A stretch of 64,000 nucleotides of DNA from Chitinophagaceae bacterium (GTDB lineage: Bacteria; Bacteroidota; Bacteroidia; Chitinophagales; Chitinophagaceae), in contig PMSV01000011.1 of NCBI GenBank assembly GCA_003168265.1, forward strand, positions 1 through 64,000, in the 5' to 3' direction. A program made the translations under genes and the position numbers. The notes below the pieces were generated by a model. That model did no database searches, was not told the origin of the DNA, and saw nothing but the letters and a program-made list of their open reading frames with translations. Positions 1-10,324 of this stretch are shown here, one piece after another. The number at the start of each line of letters is the position of its first letter. Position 1 is the first letter of the stretch.

Positions 1-171
1 AACCACTCCCTTTAATATCCTCACGTCCATAGCATCACATATTAGCTTAAGCAAGTCTCTGCACCTCAATTGAATATCTCCTCGCAATACTGCGTACCGG
101 TATTTGGTGCTCCAAACCACATGAATATGTAACTGGTGCACACTATGACTGCCCTTCCGTAAATTCTCCAT
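1..171 (-). mobile_element. tnpA: IS200/IS605-family transposase TnpA, N-terminal part (cut by window start)
   Basis: Reverse complement of 1-171 reads MENLRKGSHSVHQLHIHVVWSTKYRYAVLRGDIQLRCRDLLKLICDAMDVRILKGVV, the typical N-terminus of Y1 (HUH) IS200-like transposases; open through the window edge. Not in the supplied ORF track. Confidence 0.9.
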
Positions 172-202
172 ACTACAAATTTATTAGATTTGTAGAAGCT
201 AA

Positions 203-228
203 AGCCTTGCACTAAAGTGCATAGCTTA
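203..228. repeat. Imperfect hairpin AAGC-ct-TGCACT-aa-AGTGCA-ta-GCTT, probable subterminal hairpin of the IS200/IS605 end
   Basis: Read directly; lies 32 bp upstream of the tnpA start, where a left-end hairpin is expected. Confidence 0.6.
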
Positions 229-242
229 AGCTAGCGTTTTGA

Positions 243-581
243 GACCAGTTAAAAGCACTGGAGGACGAAAACAAATCCCAAAAAGAAAAACTTTTGGATT
301 TTAAAAAGATCCAGGAAAATATTACTATTGAGAGAGTCTTTCAGGCAGCCAAAGCAAAACTTATCCAATGGTACACTTTGGGAGGGCTTGTTTTCTTCCG
401 TATAGGACTTTATGGCATCAGTCAAGTCGTCTCCTATTCAAAAGACATAGAACAAAAGAAACTAAATGATATAGATTCAGCAAATCTTTACAAAATGGAT
501 TTGAAATTAATATATAGATCCAAGACAATTGACTTTAAATCTGCTTGCCATACTTTGTTTTCAACAATCCATTCACGTTAG
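243..581 (+). pseudogene. Hypothetical coiled-coil/membrane protein fragment, probably 5'-truncated by the IS
   Basis: Frame open from just after a TGA at 240-242: DQLKALEDENKSQKEKLLDFKKIQENITIERVFQAAKAK...; no ATG near the 5' end (only TTG at 294); 5' end abuts the IS end. Confidence 0.45.
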
Positions 582-676
582 ATGCACAAAATGCAAAATG
601 CAGGATGGTGCCAGTAATATTTAATAAAAAAGAAGCTTTAAGCACATTATGAAATTTGTACTGGGCCATCACAATA

Positions 677-766
677 CAATAGGCGAGGATTAAAGTGTTA
701 TTCATAAAGGTGATATTTTTTAAATAAGAAATCTAATGCCGTAAATTTATGTGTTAGCGCCTATTG
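677..766. repeat. 9-bp perfect inverted repeat CAATAGGCG...CGCCTATTG
   Basis: Arms at 677-685 and 758-766, AT-rich noncoding spacer. Confidence 0.5.
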
Positions 767-791
767 AAACACTAAACTAATTTTTGTTAAA

Positions 792-1298
792 ATGCAAACA
801 TTGTTTGATTTACTTGACATGCATGATGTTGCAAAAGAACTTCTCACTTTTATATTTGGACTGTTTTCTACAACTATCGGTTTTTTCTCAGCTCTTTATT
901 TTAACAGAAGAATTGAGAATAGGAAGGAGTTTAAAACCTATTCTAATATAAAAAGGGGCATTATAGCTGAAATTGAACAGAACCAAAACACAATACGCAA
1001 CAGTTTTCGTGAGTATATTCATGGAGTTATTTTCAATGAACTAAATACAACCTCAAGTGACCAGCAACTAACAAATAATGCTTTTTTAAAATATACTGAC
1101 TCTGGACTATTGGTTGCATTACAAAAATATATTCGTAAATGTAACCTTTGTAATAAGCAAAAGAATCAATTAAAGGATTTCAGGATTTTTGGTGACAAAA
1201 AGAATTGGGAGGAAAACCTTCAAGAAAGCTTAGCAAAGACAATAACTGATGTAGAAGAATCTATGAAAGATCTTGCAACTCTACTTAACCGCCTTTAA
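792..1298 (+). CDS. Hypothetical protein with one N-terminal transmembrane segment
   Basis: 168-aa ORF with ATG; hydrophobic segment LLTFIFGLFSTTIGFFSALYF; no family recognised. Confidence 0.6.
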   Translation: MQTLFDLLDMHDVAKELLTFIFGLFSTTIGFFSALYFNRRIENRKEFKTYSNIKRGIIAEIEQNQNTIRNSFREYIHGVIFNELNTTSSDQQLTNNAFLKYTDSGLLVALQKYIRKCNLCNKQKNQLKDFRIFGDKKNWEENLQESLAKTITDVEESMKDLATLLNRL

Positions 1299-1406
1299 CA
1301 GTGGTGACTGATGCACAACTATCCTGAAAGCTCCCCTTATAGTCTGCAATACAGTATTGGAATGGATTTAAACGGAAATGGCCTGTATAAACAGACCATT
1401 TTTTTG

Positions 1407-1478
1407 TACCGCGTAGGGGAATCGAACCCCTCATTCATCCGTGAAAGGGATGCGTCTTAACCGATTGACCAACGCGGC
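1407..1478 (-). tRNA. tRNA-Glu (anticodon TTC)
   Basis: Minus strand GCCGCGT TG GTCAATCGGTTAAGAC G CATCC CTTTCAC GGATG AATG AGGGG TTCGATT CCCCT ACGCGGT A: full cloverleaf, TTC in the 7-nt loop, T-loop TTCGATT. Confidence 0.95.
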
Positions 1479-1669
1479 CTCTCTTAACGCAAATCGTTTT
1501 TTGCTAAGGGAGTGCAAAGATAGTCCCGCTAAAATATTCTTCCAAATACTTTTTGAATTTCATTCAAACCTCCCCGGTCCCTGATATTGAATAGTTTGCA
1601 AAGGCCAAAGGGTCACCCTCTAATCCCCCCTTAACCAAAAAATTACACTCATCAAAAAGGCTAAAGTCC

Positions 1670-1677
1670 TAACTTTG
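1670..1677 (+). promoter_or_regulatory. Bacteroidota-type -7 box TAACTTTG upstream of gap
   Basis: Matches TAnnTTTG, 33 bp before the gap ATG. Confidence 0.5.
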
Positions 1678-1710
1678 CGCCTTAATTAAAAAATCTCAAA
1701 TTTTCATGCT

Positions 1711-2727
1711 ATGAGCACAGTTAAAGTTGCTATTAATGGTTTTGGAAGAATCGGTCGCTTGGTTTATCGCCGTATATATAAAATGGACGGAATCGATGTA
1801 GTAGCTATCAATGACCTGACCAGCCCTAAGGTCCTTGCACACCTTCTTAAATATGACAGCGCTCAGGGTCGTTTTGATGCGGATGTCAAATCTACTGAAA
1901 ACTCAATTCTTGTTAACGGAGACGAAGTAAAGATATATGCCCAGAAAAATCCTGCTGAAATTCCCTGGAAACAGCACGAAGTAGACGTGGTCCTGGAATG
2001 CACAGGTTTTTTTACAGATAAGGCCAAGGCAGAAGCGCATATTACTGCAGGCGCAAAAAGAGTGGTCATCTCCGCTCCTGCCACGGGTGAGATGAAAACC
2101 GTAGTCTTCAATGTCAACCATGATATCCTGGACGGTTCCGAGACCGTGATCAGTTGCGCGTCCTGCACCACGAACTGCCTGGCCCCCATGGCCCATACGC
2201 TTGATAAGGATTTCGGCATCGAAATCGCTCTGATGACAACAGTGCATGCCTATACAAATGACCAGAATACCCAGGACGCCCCCCATCCGAAAGGAGACCT
2301 GAGAAGGGCACGTGCGGCAGCCCATAATATTGTGCCTAACAGCACTGGTGCGGCAAAAGCCATCGGGTTGGTATTGCCAAATCTGAAAGGCAAACTCGAT
2401 GGAACGGCGCAGCGAGTCCCCACCCTGACTGGTTCACTCACCGAACTCACCAGCGCACTAAAGAAAAAAGTAACTGTCGAAGAAATAAATGCGGCAATGA
2501 AGGCCTCCAGCAATGAAAGCTTTGGATATACAGAGGACGAGATCGTAAGCAGCGATATCATTGGAATGCATTTTGGCAGTCTCTTTGACGCCACGCAGAC
2601 CAAGGTGCTGACCGTTGGTGACAAGCAATTGGTGAAAACTGTTAGCTGGTATGACAATGAAATGAGCTATGCAAGCCAGTTGGTTCGCACGGTTCACTAT
2701 TTTGCCAATCTGATTTCAAAAAAATAA
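1711..2727 (+). CDS. gap: Type I glyceraldehyde-3-phosphate dehydrogenase
   Basis: [15 protein letters not shown], catalytic [27 protein letters not shown]. Confidence 0.98.
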   Translation: MSTVKVAINGFGRIGRLVYRRIYKMDGIDVVAINDLTSPKVLAHLLKYDSAQGRFDADVKSTENSILVNGDEVKIYAQKNPAEIPWKQHEVDVVLECTGFFTDKAKAEAHITAGAKRVVISAPATGEMKTVVFNVNHDILDGSETVISCASCTTNCLAPMAHTLDKDFGIEIALMTTVHAYTNDQNTQDAPHPKGDLRRARAAAHNIVPNSTGAAKAIGLVLPNLKGKLDGTAQRVPTLTGSLTELTSALKKKVTVEEINAAMKASSNESFGYTEDEIVSSDIIGMHFGSLFDATQTKVLTVGDKQLVKTVSWYDNEMSYASQLVRTVHYFANLISKK

Positions 2728-2775
2728 TAAAGCTGGCGGAACTTCGGATCCGCTCATTTTATTTTGGATTAAATT

Positions 2776-3477
2776 TTGGACAAGCCAATCCCTACATGGC
2801 AAAGGCGCTTTCAGATTGCTAAGCGAATCCTTTCCAAAACCCTTTTTCGGATGCTGGGTCCCCTAAATCGCCTTGTGCAGCCAAAAGAACTGTACGCGAT
2901 CAAAAAAGGCTATCACCATGCCCGGTCCGTACTCGATTTTGACGATACAGCCAATACGGATCAATGGCAAAAAGAAGTTTATACCTATGCCAGTAAGGTT
3001 TTCGAAAAAAACAACTATCAATCTGTAATCGATCTGGGCTGTGGCTCTGCCTACAAACTCGTTCACCATTTTGATAAGGCGGAGATCACAGGTATCGATA
3101 CAGAAACCACCTGGGAATGGTTGAAAAAGACCTACCCTTCACACAACTGGTTATCATTTGAAAAAACTGACCCATCCGGCCTGAGCGCAGACCTGCTGAT
3201 CTGTGCCGATGTGATAGAGCACATCAAAGACCCTGACAACCTCTTAAAATTCATCACTCGCGCCAATGTCAAAATAATTTTATTGAGCACGCCCGAACGA
3301 ACCGCTGTGGCGGGAAAATATGATTTCGGACCGCCGGAAAACCCGGCGCATTACCGCGAATGGAATTTAGAAGAATTCAAAAATTATATTGCCCGGGATT
3401 TTAGTATACAGGAGCAGCGTATCTTTAACGACCAATCTGTAACCCAAGTCATTATCTGCAAAAAATCAGTTTCATGA
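2776..3477 (+). CDS. Class I SAM-dependent methyltransferase
   Basis: Motif [35 protein letters not shown]; start annotated as TTG; overlaps pgk by ATGA. Confidence 0.85.
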   Translation: MDKPIPTWQRRFQIAKRILSKTLFRMLGPLNRLVQPKELYAIKKGYHHARSVLDFDDTANTDQWQKEVYTYASKVFEKNNYQSVIDLGCGSAYKLVHHFDKAEITGIDTETTWEWLKKTYPSHNWLSFEKTDPSGLSADLLICADVIEHIKDPDNLLKFITRANVKIILLSTPERTAVAGKYDFGPPENPAHYREWNLEEFKNYIARDFSIQEQRIFNDQSVTQVIICKKSVS

Positions 3478-4670
3478 GTAAGTTTTCGGAATTCAATTTC
3501 AAAGACCAGAAGACATTGATCAGGGTGGATTTCAATGTTCCCTTGAATGATAAATATGAGATTACCGATGACAACAGGATGCGTGCTACCATTCCCACGA
3601 TCAAAAAAATCTTAAACGATGGAGGCAGCGTAATCCTCATGTCTCACTTGGGCAGGCCCAAAGACGGGCCTGAAGAAAAATATTCCCTTAAACACCTTAT
3701 AAAACACCTGAGCGAATTACTCGGAGGCACGATGGTCTTTTTTGCCAATGATTGTATCGGGGAACAAGCCTATCTCACGGCCGGGATGCTTAGACCAGGA
3801 GAAGTTCTCCTTCTTGAAAACCTCAGATTCTATAAAGAAGAAGAAAAAGGGGACAAAGCCTTTGCTGAAAAATTATCCAAACTGGGAACGGTTTATGTGA
3901 ACGATGCCTTCGGAACTGCCCACAGGGCCCATGCTTCCACTGCCGTGATCGCACAGTTTTTCCCGCCCGAAAAAAGGATGTTTGGGCTGCTTATGGAAGG
4001 GGAAGTGAAAAGCGCAGAAAAAGTTTTACATGAAGCGCATAAACCCTTTGTAGCCATTATTGGGGGGGCCAAGGTTTCGGATAAAATTCTGATCCTTGAA
4101 AATTTGCTGGAACGTGCAACCGACATTATCATTGGTGGCGGCATGGCCTATACCTTCATCAAAGCCGAAGGTGGAAAAATCGGCAACTCGCTTTGCGAAA
4201 CAGACCGTATTCAAACAGCGCTCGAGATCCTCGATAAGGCTGCCAAAAAAGGAGTTTGCATCCACCTTCCTCCGGATTCCATGATTGCAGATAAGTTCGA
4301 TGCAAACGCAAATACTTCCACTTCCCCCAGCAACCACATTCCTGATGGTTGGATGGGCCTGGACATTGGTGAAAATGCCTGCGAACAATTCAGTAATGTC
4401 ATAAAAAAATCAAAGACAATATTGTGGAATGGACCCATGGGTGTATTTGAAATGGCAAAATTTCAACACGGTACCAGGGTCATCGCCAGGGCCATTGCGG
4501 AAGCAACACAAAAAGGAGCTTTTTCCCTCGTAGGAGGGGGCGACAGCGTGGCCGCAATCAACCAGTTCGGTTTTGCGGATAAGGTAAGCTATGTTTCAAC
4601 CGGAGGGGGCGCTATGCTGGAGTACTTTGAAGGGAAGGAATTGCCGGGAATCGCTGCGATCAAAGGCTGA
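3474..4670 (+). CDS. pgk: Phosphoglycerate kinase
   Basis: [73 protein letters not shown]. Confidence 0.98.
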   Translation: MSKFSEFNFKDQKTLIRVDFNVPLNDKYEITDDNRMRATIPTIKKILNDGGSVILMSHLGRPKDGPEEKYSLKHLIKHLSELLGGTMVFFANDCIGEQAYLTAGMLRPGEVLLLENLRFYKEEEKGDKAFAEKLSKLGTVYVNDAFGTAHRAHASTAVIAQFFPPEKRMFGLLMEGEVKSAEKVLHEAHKPFVAIIGGAKVSDKILILENLLERATDIIIGGGMAYTFIKAEGGKIGNSLCETDRIQTALEILDKAAKKGVCIHLPPDSMIADKFDANANTSTSPSNHIPDGWMGLDIGENACEQFSNVIKKSKTILWNGPMGVFEMAKFQHGTRVIARAIAEATQKGAFSLVGGGDSVAAINQFGFADKVSYVSTGGGAMLEYFEGKELPGIAAIKG

Positions 4671-4697
4671 TTTTTTTCGAGTAGTAAATCACCTGTC

Positions 4698-5369
4698 ATG
4701 AAAAATATAATATTATTATTGTTAGGATTCTCCCTGTCCAATCAACTCCTCGCCCAATCAGTCTCCGTCCCGGTTCCCGTCAGAGACGAACCCCACCACA
4801 AAGTCGTTCTGGAAAATGATTATGTAAGGCTGATCAATGTGCTTATTCCTGGTCATGATACCACCTTGGTACATCGCCACGCCGCAGCCTCCGTCATCGT
4901 TTACCTGTCCGATAACAATATCGGCGCCCAAATCGTTGGTGAAAAGCCCGTTCTTTCCGAGTCAAGCCCTGGACAGATAAACTATGCGGCTTATGACCTT
5001 AAACCCATAAATCACCGGGTTTGGAACCGGGATAATACTCCCTACCATGTAATGGACATAGAATTGGTAAGAAAACCGCCTTATGGGGATAGCTGCCAAT
5101 TGATCACAGATAACTCTGCCCATCTCCAGTGGAGGCAAAAAGAAGTCCGCACATATAAATTAAAACTTGGCCCCGGGAACCAACTTCATATTCCCGAATC
5201 AAACTGTGCACACCTGCTCATCACGGTAACCGGTATCCTAACAGCGACATCAAACGCACATATGCATACCATGCAGGCAGGGGGATATGTTTTCTTCCCG
5301 CCTCAAAGTCCGATTGATCTCGGATCGATGAAGGATGGTGGCGACGCTATATTATTGGAATTAAAATAA
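4698..5369 (+). CDS. Secreted cupin-like protein
   Basis: Signal peptide MKNIILLLLGFSLSNQLLAQ; cupin-like VHRHAAASVIVYLSD. Confidence 0.6.
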   Translation: MKNIILLLLGFSLSNQLLAQSVSVPVPVRDEPHHKVVLENDYVRLINVLIPGHDTTLVHRHAAASVIVYLSDNNIGAQIVGEKPVLSESSPGQINYAAYDLKPINHRVWNRDNTPYHVMDIELVRKPPYGDSCQLITDNSAHLQWRQKEVRTYKLKLGPGNQLHIPESNCAHLLITVTGILTATSNAHMHTMQAGGYVFFPPQSPIDLGSMKDGGDAILLELK

Positions 5370-5373
5370 GCCC

Positions 5374-6729
5374 TTAGTATTTAAAAACCCGCCCATTTAC
5401 CATCACTTCCTGGGTAGCTTCATCGAAAGTAGCTTTATAACCAGTACGTACTGCAGCATTGGTCATGATCGTAGCAATGGAATGGGAATAGCCGACCTCT
5501 ACCGGAGCATGTGGTTGTTTACGGCTTCTCACGCATTCCATCCAATTTCGAACGTGGTTGGAAGTAAGCGGATCGCCTCCGGTATTGGCCGAAGCCACCA
5601 CTTTTTCCTCCATATCGGATAAATTCATTTCAGGAAGCAGGTTCGGCTTCATACCCATCGCGGCAGCTTCATGTGCGTGCAATCCTCCTTCCGGTGATAT
5701 TTTATTAGTGATCAGGTTCAGTTCACCGCCATTCGAATAATAGATCTCGGCGGGATTCTCCTCCCCATTATGCATACGTGAGGAAAAAACAACCTGGAAA
5801 TTCTTTTCATTGCTATCATCCCCATATTCAAATACGGCCGTAGTCGTATCCCAGTTCATGCGGCCGTCCTTCCATACATATACCCCTCCATTTGCGACCA
5901 CACTCTTGGGATGTTTAAGCCCGCTGAACCAATGCACGGTATCGATTTGGTGGCTCATCCATTGACCCGGCATGCCGGAAGAATAGGGCCAGAAAAGGCG
6001 AAACTCCAGGTAATGCCTGGCATTGAAGGTTTCTTCGGGCCGGTTCAACTGAAAACGCTTCCAATCCGTATCCTCTTCTTTTAATTGAGGTACCAAACCC
6101 GGCCTCCTCCATCGCCCGGGCTGGTTTACGTTCCAGCTTAGTTCAACCATGGTTATATTGCCGAATTTTCCGGATTGGACAAAGTCCGCAGCAGCCTGGT
6201 AATTGGCTCCGCTCCTCCGCTGTGAACCGATTTGTACGACCCTGTCCGATCCCTTCACTGCCTTAAGTGCCGCACGGTTATCATCCATGGTCTCCGCAAA
6301 AGGTTTTTCCGAGTATACATCACAACCTGCCCGAACTGCCTCTATTGTATGAAGTGCATGCTGAAAATCCGCAGTGCTGATAAATACGGCATCCACGGCC
6401 TTGGCATCATACATTTCTTCATTGTTTCTGTATGGCTTAACATCGTGCTGCATTTTCTGTTTCCAAAAAGCAGCCCCATCTTCTCTTCGTATCCTCCAGA
6501 TATCTGAAACCCCTACCAGGTCAAAATTCAATTCCTTATAATGATTCATGAAACTGGGAGCATGGGAACTGCGATGGCGATCTGAAAAACCAACCACCCC
6601 AACCCTTACCCGGTCATTGGCGCCTAAAACACGACGGTAACTCGATGCGCTCAGGCTTAGGGCACCCATATATACTCCGCTCCCGGTAACAGCGGTCTTC
6701 TTAATAAAATCCCTTCGGGAATTTTTCAT
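5374..6729 (-). CDS. Gfo/Idh/MocA-family oxidoreductase with Tat-like signal
   Basis: MKNSRRDFIKKTAVTGSG Tat-like start (internal ATG preferred over 6774); VRVGVVGFSDR; DVYSEKPFAETMDD. Confidence 0.9.
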   Translation of the reverse strand: MKNSRRDFIKKTAVTGSGVYMGALSLSASSYRRVLGANDRVRVGVVGFSDRHRSSHAPSFMNHYKELNFDLVGVSDIWRIRREDGAAFWKQKMQHDVKPYRNNEEMYDAKAVDAVFISTADFQHALHTIEAVRAGCDVYSEKPFAETMDDNRAALKAVKGSDRVVQIGSQRRSGANYQAAADFVQSGKFGNITMVELSWNVNQPGRWRRPGLVPQLKEEDTDWKRFQLNRPEETFNARHYLEFRLFWPYSSGMPGQWMSHQIDTVHWFSGLKHPKSVVANGGVYVWKDGRMNWDTTTAVFEYGDDSNEKNFQVVFSSRMHNGEENPAEIYYSNGGELNLITNKISPEGGLHAHEAAAMGMKPNLLPEMNLSDMEEKVVASANTGGDPLTSNHVRNWMECVRSRKQPHAPVEVGYSHSIATIMTNAAVRTGYKATFDEATQEVMVNGRVFKY

Positions 6730-6860
6730 GGCAACCATATTAAAAAAGTTTAGCAGAATGAAATGGAATATCAAATATAAACACTTCCATCATCAAAAAA
6801 TTTCCTTACGAATAATGCCTTGTCAACCACTCTTCCGCCTTCAGGCACTAGGGCATTCCT

Positions 6861-6868
6861 TATATTTG
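6861..6868 (+). promoter_or_regulatory. -7 box TATATTTG upstream of the PNP gene
   Basis: Matches TAnnTTTG, 22 bp before the ATG. Confidence 0.5.
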
Positions 6869-6890
6869 CAGCTTATAACAATGGCCTAAA

Positions 6891-7715
6891 ATGCAAGACC
6901 AAACTATCGACCAACTCAAAGAAGCAGCAGATTATATAAAAACGCATTATCCGGAACAACCCGAAGCCGCAATTGTGCTTGGCAGCGGTCTCGGAAACCT
7001 GGCCGAAGAAATTACCGTAACCTGTGAATTGGATTATCGCAATATTCCCTATTTTCCAGTCTCCACAGTAATGGGTCATAGCGGAAAGTTGGTTTTCGGA
7101 AATCTCAGCGGCAAAAAAGTGGTGGCCATGTCCGGTAGATTCCATTATTATGAAGGATATACCCCCCAGCAAGTTGTATTCCCCATCCGCGTGATGAAAA
7201 TGCTTGGAGTCAGGACCCTGCTTATTTCGAATGCTGCAGGCGGCATGAACAGCACATTCAAAGTCGGAGATCTGATGATAATAAAGGACCATATCAGTCT
7301 TTTCGTCCCCAATCCGCTTATCGGAATAAATTACGAAGAACTGGGACTCCGGTTCCCGGATATGAGCGGACCCTACGATAAAAAACTCATCGCTATAGCT
7401 AAAAAAATCAGTGAAAGATCCGGCATCGAATTAAAAGAAGGTATCTATGCTGGTGTAACAGGACCAACCTTCGAAACCCGTGCCGAATACCGCCTTTTGC
7501 ACCTGGCCGGAGGCGATGCAGTAGGAATGAGCACAGTACAGGAAGTAATTGCCGCAGTTCAAGCCGGGATGAATGTTTTTGCGATGAGCGTGATCACAGA
7601 TCTCGGAATCCGGGAGGAAGAAAATACCATCACACATGAAGAGGTCCTCGAGGCCGCTGCCCGTGCTGAACCCAGGCTGGCAGCCTTGTTTAAACTATTG
7701 GTAGCTGAACTCTAA
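6891..7715 (+). CDS. Purine-nucleoside phosphorylase
   Basis: AAIVLGSGLGNLAEE, MSGRFHYYEGYTPQQVVFPIRVMKMLGVRTLLISNAAGGMN, GVTGPTFETRAEYR. Confidence 0.95.
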   Translation: MQDQTIDQLKEAADYIKTHYPEQPEAAIVLGSGLGNLAEEITVTCELDYRNIPYFPVSTVMGHSGKLVFGNLSGKKVVAMSGRFHYYEGYTPQQVVFPIRVMKMLGVRTLLISNAAGGMNSTFKVGDLMIIKDHISLFVPNPLIGINYEELGLRFPDMSGPYDKKLIAIAKKISERSGIELKEGIYAGVTGPTFETRAEYRLLHLAGGDAVGMSTVQEVIAAVQAGMNVFAMSVITDLGIREEENTITHEEVLEAAARAEPRLAALFKLLVAEL

Positions 7716-7749
7716 TATTAACTTACTTATAACCACCCTCTACAGGTTA

Positions 7750-9813
7750 ATGCTTAATTTGCCCGGCAAGATCAGATTGGTGAACAGGAAGTTACATATC
7801 GCCCAGTCAATATTATTATTGTGCTCCATATTGCTTTTCCAGAGCATTTATGCGCAGGATCCCCTTTCCAGATATAAAACCGGAGGAGCCGGAAAATCCG
7901 ATACAACTTTACAACACCGCACCGGCCTGGAAGATTCGATCACCATCCATTATCGCTTCCTGGACTCAAGCAACCTAAGAAAATTCGACTCCTCCATTTT
8001 GGATTTTTCAAAAAAATTTCCCATTCCCTGGAATGACATTTACCTGGGAAATGCAGGCAATGCAGCGAAGGATCTGATCTTCCGGCCGCATTTGCAGCCC
8101 GGCTTCGACCCGGGCTTCCATGCATATGACACCTATCTCTATAATCCTGAAGAAACTCGTTTCTATACGACGACCAGGCCCTATGCGGAGCTCGGCTATC
8201 TGCTGGGCAGCAAATCTGAACAATTGATCAGTATAACTTTTGCCCAAAACATCACTCCAAACTGGAGTTGGGCATTTCAATACCGCCTCTTGAATTCCTC
8301 CGGAACATTTAATAACCAGAACAGCAACAATAATAACTATCGATTGAACTCTTGGTACCAGTCTAATGACAAGCGTTACCAGCTATTCTTCATTACAGTT
8401 GCCAATAAGATCCAATCCTCTGAAAACGGGGGCTTGCAAAACGATTCCCTGCTGAATTCCAATTCCTATAGCGACCGCAGCACCATCCCCACCTGGTTGG
8501 GTGGATCCGTGTATTCCTCAAGTAATTTTTTCACTAAGACTTTCACTACGGCAACCCAATATTCCAACCTTACCTTACTTGTCAGGCAGCAATACGATAT
8601 CATCGGAAAAAAAGACTCCATTGTCACTGACACCAGCCTCGTCCTGCTTTTTTATCCCAAGTTCCGCGCTGAACACACTATCCAGTACAAAAGCTATAGC
8701 TACAATTTCTTCGACGACAATGTTGACACTGCCTATTATAATGCCCATTACGGCATACAATTCGGTTCTCCCTATACCATCGTGTCTTCCGTTCCCAGCG
8801 ACACATTGAATAAAAAGGATTCCTGGCAGGAATTGATCAATGATTTCTCCCTTTACCAGTTTCCGGATCCAAAAAACGCCCAGCAATTTCTGCGGGCAGG
8901 GATCACATTAGAAAACCTGGGTGGAGAATTTGATAGCAGCAGTCACCATTTTTACAATCTCTATATGCACGGGGAATATAGAAACAAAACCCGCAATCAA
9001 AAATGGGATATCGAAGCCAATGGGAAGCTCTATATAAATGGGATGAACGCGGGGGATTATAGCGCCTATATCAGCCTGAGAAGATACATCAGCAGGGAAA
9101 TCGGATTTTTTCAGGCTGGCTTTGAAAACGTAAACAGGACCCCCTCATTTAATTTTAATCGCGAAAGTAGTTTCGCTTACGTCTTCCCCTCCTCATTGGC
9201 CAAGGAAAACACGACCCATATATTCGCGTCCCTGGACCAGCTACCCTTTCATCTCAGGCTGACTGGTAATTATTACCTGATCAGCAATTATACTTATTAT
9301 GCAAACTACAATGAGGCCTTGCAGCAATCCACAATATTTAATATCCTGCAGATCACGGCTGAAAAAACATTTGTACTTCATAAGAACTGGAAATGGCATG
9401 CCACAGTAGTTTATCAACAGAAAGCCGGACCCGCCACGGTAAATTTCCCGGCCATACTCACCCGCAACCAGATTGGTTATGAAGGCAATTTTGGCTACCG
9501 CAACCTGAACCTGGCATTCGGCCTTGAAATCCGGTATTATACCGGATACAAGGCGGACGGCTTCGCGCCAGTACTCGGCCAGTTCTTTTATCAAAACGAA
9601 ACGACAATCCGTCAAGAGGTGCCCGATATCAGTTTATATGTCCATATGCGAATCCGAAGCTTCACCGCCTATGCCCGCGCAGAAAACCTGAATACGCTGC
9701 AGATAAACCAGACCAACGGATTTGGCTTTAATAATTACAATTTCGTAGCCCCCAATTATCCGTTCATGGGGCTTCAGATCAGGTTTGGTATTTTCTGGTC
9801 CTTCGTCAATTAG
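7750..9813 (+). CDS. Putative porin (Bacteroidota putative beta-barrel porin family)
   Basis: Signal sequence, LYNPEETRFYTTTRPYAELGYLLGSKSEQLISITFAQNITPNWSW, aromatic alternating beta-barrel pattern. Confidence 0.75.
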   Translation: MLNLPGKIRLVNRKLHIAQSILLLCSILLFQSIYAQDPLSRYKTGGAGKSDTTLQHRTGLEDSITIHYRFLDSSNLRKFDSSILDFSKKFPIPWNDIYLGNAGNAAKDLIFRPHLQPGFDPGFHAYDTYLYNPEETRFYTTTRPYAELGYLLGSKSEQLISITFAQNITPNWSWAFQYRLLNSSGTFNNQNSNNNNYRLNSWYQSNDKRYQLFFITVANKIQSSENGGLQNDSLLNSNSYSDRSTIPTWLGGSVYSSSNFFTKTFTTATQYSNLTLLVRQQYDIIGKKDSIVTDTSLVLLFYPKFRAEHTIQYKSYSYNFFDDNVDTAYYNAHYGIQFGSPYTIVSSVPSDTLNKKDSWQELINDFSLYQFPDPKNAQQFLRAGITLENLGGEFDSSSHHFYNLYMHGEYRNKTRNQKWDIEANGKLYINGMNAGDYSAYISLRRYISREIGFFQAGFENVNRTPSFNFNRESSFAYVFPSSLAKENTTHIFASLDQLPFHLRLTGNYYLISNYTYYANYNEALQQSTIFNILQITAEKTFVLHKNWKWHATVVYQQKAGPATVNFPAILTRNQIGYEGNFGYRNLNLAFGLEIRYYTGYKADGFAPVLGQFFYQNETTIRQEVPDISLYVHMRIRSFTAYARAENLNTLQINQTNGFGFNNYNFVAPNYPFMGLQIRFGIFWSFVN

Positions 9814-9873
9814 GAGTCAATTAAGAGCCAGGTTGTATTTGGGCAAAATAGCCTTAATTTTGTGTTACCGAAT

Positions 9874-10254
9874 GTGAAAAAGATAACACTCTCCATAGCA
9901 ACGCTCATCTACCTCGTAGTCGCCACTGGCATTGCGGTGCAGGCCAATTATTGCATGGGGAGACTATACAGTATTGCCTACGGACATAAAGATTCCGGCA
10001 AATGCCGTCATTGCGGGATGGAAAAAAATGGATGTTGCCATAGTGATTCTAAATTCGTCAAATTAACGGGCGATCAGCAATTTGTAAAATCGGAATTAAC
10101 GTTTTCGCCTACTGTTATCCACCTCAACTCAATACAGATCAACCTTACTCAACCTTTACAGGGTAAAGAGAGCCATTCTCCAATTAATATCCACATTCCG
10201 CCTGATCGGAACAAAACTCTTACCTACCTGATGGATTGTTCGTTCCGGATTTGA
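9874..10254 (+). CDS. HYC_CC_PP-like small secreted cysteine-rich protein
   Basis: Signal peptide; NYCMGRL...CRHCGMEKNGCCHSDSK; immediately upstream of an HMA-TonB receptor gene. GTG at 9874 preferred over 9862. Confidence 0.65.
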   Translation: MKKITLSIATLIYLVVATGIAVQANYCMGRLYSIAYGHKDSGKCRHCGMEKNGCCHSDSKFVKLTGDQQFVKSELTFSPTVIHLNSIQINLTQPLQGKESHSPINIHIPPDRNKTLTYLMDCSFRI

Positions 10255-10324
10255 TTTTGAATTCCGTGGATCTGAAAAAGACCTGCAAGGGAATCCTCAT
10301 TTTCAAATTTATATCGTTCAATTC

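Noticed and set aside
677-766. Integron attC site or CRISPR-like repeat
   Set aside because: Arms are complementary but the core GTTRRRY/RYYYAAC boxes are absent, and there is only one unit.
1863-2697. Minus-strand ORFs overlapping gap (and similar antisense ORFs over pgk, A2M, aspS, uvrA, porin)
   Set aside because: Shadow ORFs opposite strongly recognised coding genes; no family features.
2728-2775. GCGGA...TCCGC stem as gap terminator
   Set aside because: Short stem, weak T tract, and the downstream genes look co-transcribed.
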